From Microbacterium sp. Marseille-Q6648 (GTDB lineage Bacteria; Actinomycetota; Actinomycetes; Actinomycetales; Microbacteriaceae), in assembly GCF_943181415.1 (NCBI RefSeq), contig NZ_CALPBZ010000002.1:124001-188000 (forward strand): DNA of 64,000 bases. Direction: 5' to 3'. The translations under genes were made by a program, and so were the position numbers. Shown piece after piece: positions 62,024 through 64,000 of this stretch. The stretch's first letter is position 1. The number at the start of each line of letters is the position of its first letter. The notes beneath the pieces were generated by a model. The model was given only the letters and a program-made list of their open reading frames with translations. It was not told the origin of the DNA and ran no database searches.

Positions 62024-62946
62024 GATTGGGCCTTCCGTCGGGTGATCCGCAGGAATGTGAAGGACAGCACGAACGTCGCCAGCGCGAGGACCACCGACAT
62101 CGCCGCCGCCAGCGGCACGTTCGGGATCGAGCTGGTGGCGTAGATGGTCATGTTCGGCGTGTAGGTGCTCGTGACCGCGCCGCTGAAGGCGCGGAAGGTC
62201 TGCGGCTCGGCCAGCAGCTGCAGGGTTCCGATGATCGACAGCACCGCCGTCAGCACGAGCGACGGACGGACGAGGGGGATCTTGATCGACCAGGCGATGC
62301 GCAACTGCCCCGCCCCGTCCAGCCGGGCCGCCTCGTACAGCTCACCCGGGATGGCCAGCAGGGTGGAGTAGATGATGAGCATGTTGTAGCCGACGAACAC
62401 CCACGTGACGACGTTGGCGATCGACCACAGCACGAAGTCCGCCGACAGGAGGTCGACCTGCTGGGTGACCGCGGTGAAGGGCGACAGCCGCGGGCTGTAG
62501 AGGAACCCCCACATGATCGCGGCGATCACGCCCGGGACGGCGTACGGGACGAAGAAGGCCAGGCGGAAGAACTTCTTGCCGCGCAGGAGGGGCGAGTCCA
62601 GCAGCAGGGCGAACAACAGCGCCAGGGCCAGCATCACCGGGACCTGCACGACGCCGAACAGCAGCACGCGGCCGACGGACTCCCAGAAGACGTCGTTCTC
62701 GAAGACGCGGATGTACTGCGTCAGACCGCCGAAGACCTCACGGGCCTCACCGAAGGTGCCCTCGCGCTCGACGACGAGCATCGACTTCCAGATGGCGTAG
62801 CCGATGGGCACCAGGTAGAACGCCACGAAGAGGGCGGCGAAGGGGGCGACGAACACCGCGATCGCCCCGGCGTGGGGCGTGGGTCTGCGCCGCGGCTTCT
62901 CGCGGGTGCCGCGGGGTCCCGCGGTCACGATGGCCTCAGTTGCCAT
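62020..62946 (-). CDS. Carbohydrate ABC permease, UgpA/MalF type
   Basis: 308-aa permease with six membrane segments. The first is FVAPFAALFVAFYLVPIGYAIW near residue 32; the EAA loop is in LYEAARLDGAGQLRIAWSIKIPL near 210. GAGGAG lies 9 nt before ATG 62946. It overlaps the end of the GH42 gene by 11 bp, so the hydrolase and importer are one operon. Confidence 0.93.
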   Translation of the reverse strand: MATEAIVTAGPRGTREKPRRRPTPHAGAIAVFVAPFAALFVAFYLVPIGYAIWKSMLVVEREGTFGEAREVFGGLTQYIRVFENDVFWESVGRVLLFGVVQVPVMLALALLFALLLDSPLLRGKKFFRLAFFVPYAVPGVIAAIMWGFLYSPRLSPFTAVTQQVDLLSADFVLWSIANVVTWVFVGYNMLIIYSTLLAIPGELYEAARLDGAGQLRIAWSIKIPLVRPSLVLTAVLSIIGTLQLLAEPQTFRAFSGAVTSTYTPNMTIYATSSIPNVPLAAAMSVVLALATFVLSFTFLRITRRKAQS

Positions 62947-64000
62947 GGGTGGACTCCTCTCTGAGCACACGGACCGCTCCGGCGGGCACGGTGAGCGATC
63001 GCTCGACCACCGCTCCCGTCACGAGCTCCCGACCGTCGCCGGAGATGACGACCGGCTCGGCCGCGTGGTTGATGACGAAACGCCAGGTGGTGCGGGCGTC
63101 GGCGCTGCGACGTCGCACGATCTCCACCTGGGGCCCGGCGCCGGGCTCCGGCGTCACCCCGGCGGCGGTGGCGATCCGATCGATGAGCGCGCGGTAGCCG
63201 GCACGGTCGGGAAGGGTGGCCAGGTACCACGCGTCGCCGGATCCGTCGTCACCGCGACGCCGCGTGAGCGCGGGGCCGGTCCCGACGACGCCGCCGGCGA
63301 ACCGGTCGAGGACGTCGGCGTCGTGGGCCGTCACCCGCTCGGTCCACAGGGACGCCCCCGTGCCCGACTGCAGCGTGACGACCTCGTCCGCCGCGAGCGG
63401 GGCGAACTCCTCGACGCGGATCCCGAGCAGCTCGCGCCAGGCACCGGGATATCCGCCGGGCCGCACCCGGTCGTGCTCGTCGACGATGCCGCTGTAGAAG
63501 GTGACGAGCGTGTGTGCGCCGGTGCGGACGGCGTCGTCGAGGGCGCTCGCGGCGGTGTCGTCGACGAGGTGGAGCCCCGGCACCACCACGAGGCGGTAGC
63601 CCGACAGATCCGCCCCCGGTCGCACCACGTCCGCGGTGATGCCGGCATCGCGGAGCGCACCGTGGGCCGCGTGCACCTGGGTGAGATAGTCCACCGCGGT
63701 GGACGGGCGGTTCTCCGCGTCGAAGGCCCACCACGCCTCCCAGCTGAACAGCACGGCGACCTCGGCGGTGACGGTGCTGCCCTGGACGCCGTCGAGGGCG
63801 TGGACGATCCGGCCGAGCTCCTGCACCTCGCGCCAGGCACCGCTGTCGGTGCCGGCGTGGGGAACGAGCGCGGAGTGGAACTTCTCCGCCCCCTGCAGCG
63901 ACGCACGCCATTGGAAGAACGACACCCCGTCCGCTCCGCGCGCGACGTGCGTGAGGGTGTTGCGCAGCATCTCGCCCGGAGCCTTCGCGAGATTGACCGG
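62936..64000 (-). CDS. GH42 beta-galactosidase-like, C-terminal part
   Basis: The frame is open to the window edge and the start lies beyond it; 354 residues are visible. NLAKAPGEMLRNTLTHVARGADGVSFFQWRAS at the visible start and RPGADLSGYRLVVVPGLHL belong to the end of the GH42 barrel and its trimerisation domain. The catalytic glutamates are outside the window. It is a paralogue of the GH42 at 42058-44085 (both carry GADGVSFFQ/GSDSVLFFQ-like and FSWEAWWA/FDWDSWWA segments). It is first of the visible operon GH42, permease, permease, binding protein. Confidence 0.9.
   Translation of the reverse strand, partial: PVNLAKAPGEMLRNTLTHVARGADGVSFFQWRASLQGAEKFHSALVPHAGTDSGAWREVQELGRIVHALDGVQGSTVTAEVAVLFSWEAWWAFDAENRPSTAVDYLTQVHAAHGALRDAGITADVVRPGADLSGYRLVVVPGLHLVDDTAASALDDAVRTGAHTLVTFYSGIVDEHDRVRPGGYPGAWRELLGIRVEEFAPLAADEVVTLQSGTGASLWTERVTAHDADVLDRFAGGVVGTGPALTRRRGDDGSGDAWYLATLPDRAGYRALIDRIATAAGVTPEPGAGPQVEIVRRRSADARTTWRFVINHAAEPVVISGDGRELVTGAVVERSLTVPAGAVRVLREESTHGN

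Noticed and set aside
1-64000. tRNA, rRNA, integrase, prophage or restriction genes
   Set aside because: Looked for characteristic motifs on both strands and saw none. Small tRNAs could be missed without a covariance search.

Overview
This is 64 kb of very GC-rich DNA whose gene content points to a high-GC actinobacterium, most likely a Microbacteriaceae member close to Microbacterium. That call is inference, based on the joined lhr-nei genes, the PucR, LacI and CHAT/S8 families, and many -10-like hexamers placed 6-7 nt before start codons, as expected for leaderless transcripts. I see no rRNA, tRNA, CRISPR array, insertion sequence or phage gene. The first gene (ABC-F) and the last (GH42) run off the window edges.

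Layout. 1-7256: an ABC-F ATPase, then the Lhr helicase overlapping a Nei-type DNA glycosylase (repair). 7257-16558: a PotABCD-type uptake operon continuing into an amidohydrolase and a FAD amine oxidase, with a convergent PucR regulator; this looks like an amine import and catabolism unit. 16786-19096: a beta-helix protein, a repeat-anchored thermonuclease, a DUF1304 membrane protein and a LysR-type substrate-binding protein with an apparent frameshift. 19122-19256: a strongly structured intergenic element. 19319-24387: the most unusual block, four minus-strand genes encoding an ECF-like sigma factor, a small unknown protein, a cytoplasmic subtilisin with seven NPFKA repeats, and a TPR-CHAT protease. 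24527-31685: a mixed stretch with a glutamine amidotransferase, a TspO-like protein, a small alarmone synthetase, two proteins of unknown function, a methyltransferase and a LuxR regulator.

31751-50091 is a hemicellulose (glucuronoxylan) locus: xylulokinase, xylose isomerase, a GH3 beta-xylosidase/glucosidase, LacI, ManD, GH67 alpha-glucuronidase, a YesL-like protein, GH42, an LplABC-type oligosaccharide importer, an acetyl esterase and a second LacI. Import, deacetylation, glucuronate removal, chain cleavage and entry of xylose and mannonate into metabolism are covered. No endoxylanase lies in the window. LacI-type operators overlap the GH3 and importer promoters.

50198-55646 holds a photolyase, a luciferase-like monooxygenase with an inverted repeat across its start, prephenate dehydratase and phosphoglucomutase. 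55695-64000 is a second sugar locus: a LacI with an apparent frameshift, a divergent Gfo/Idh/MocA - PmoA-like - cupin operon, and a CUT1 importer downstream of another GH42. Short repeats and hairpins lie in the gaps at about 7.3, 19.2, 26.8, 33.1, 34.4, 50.1, 51.6 and 52.9 kb.
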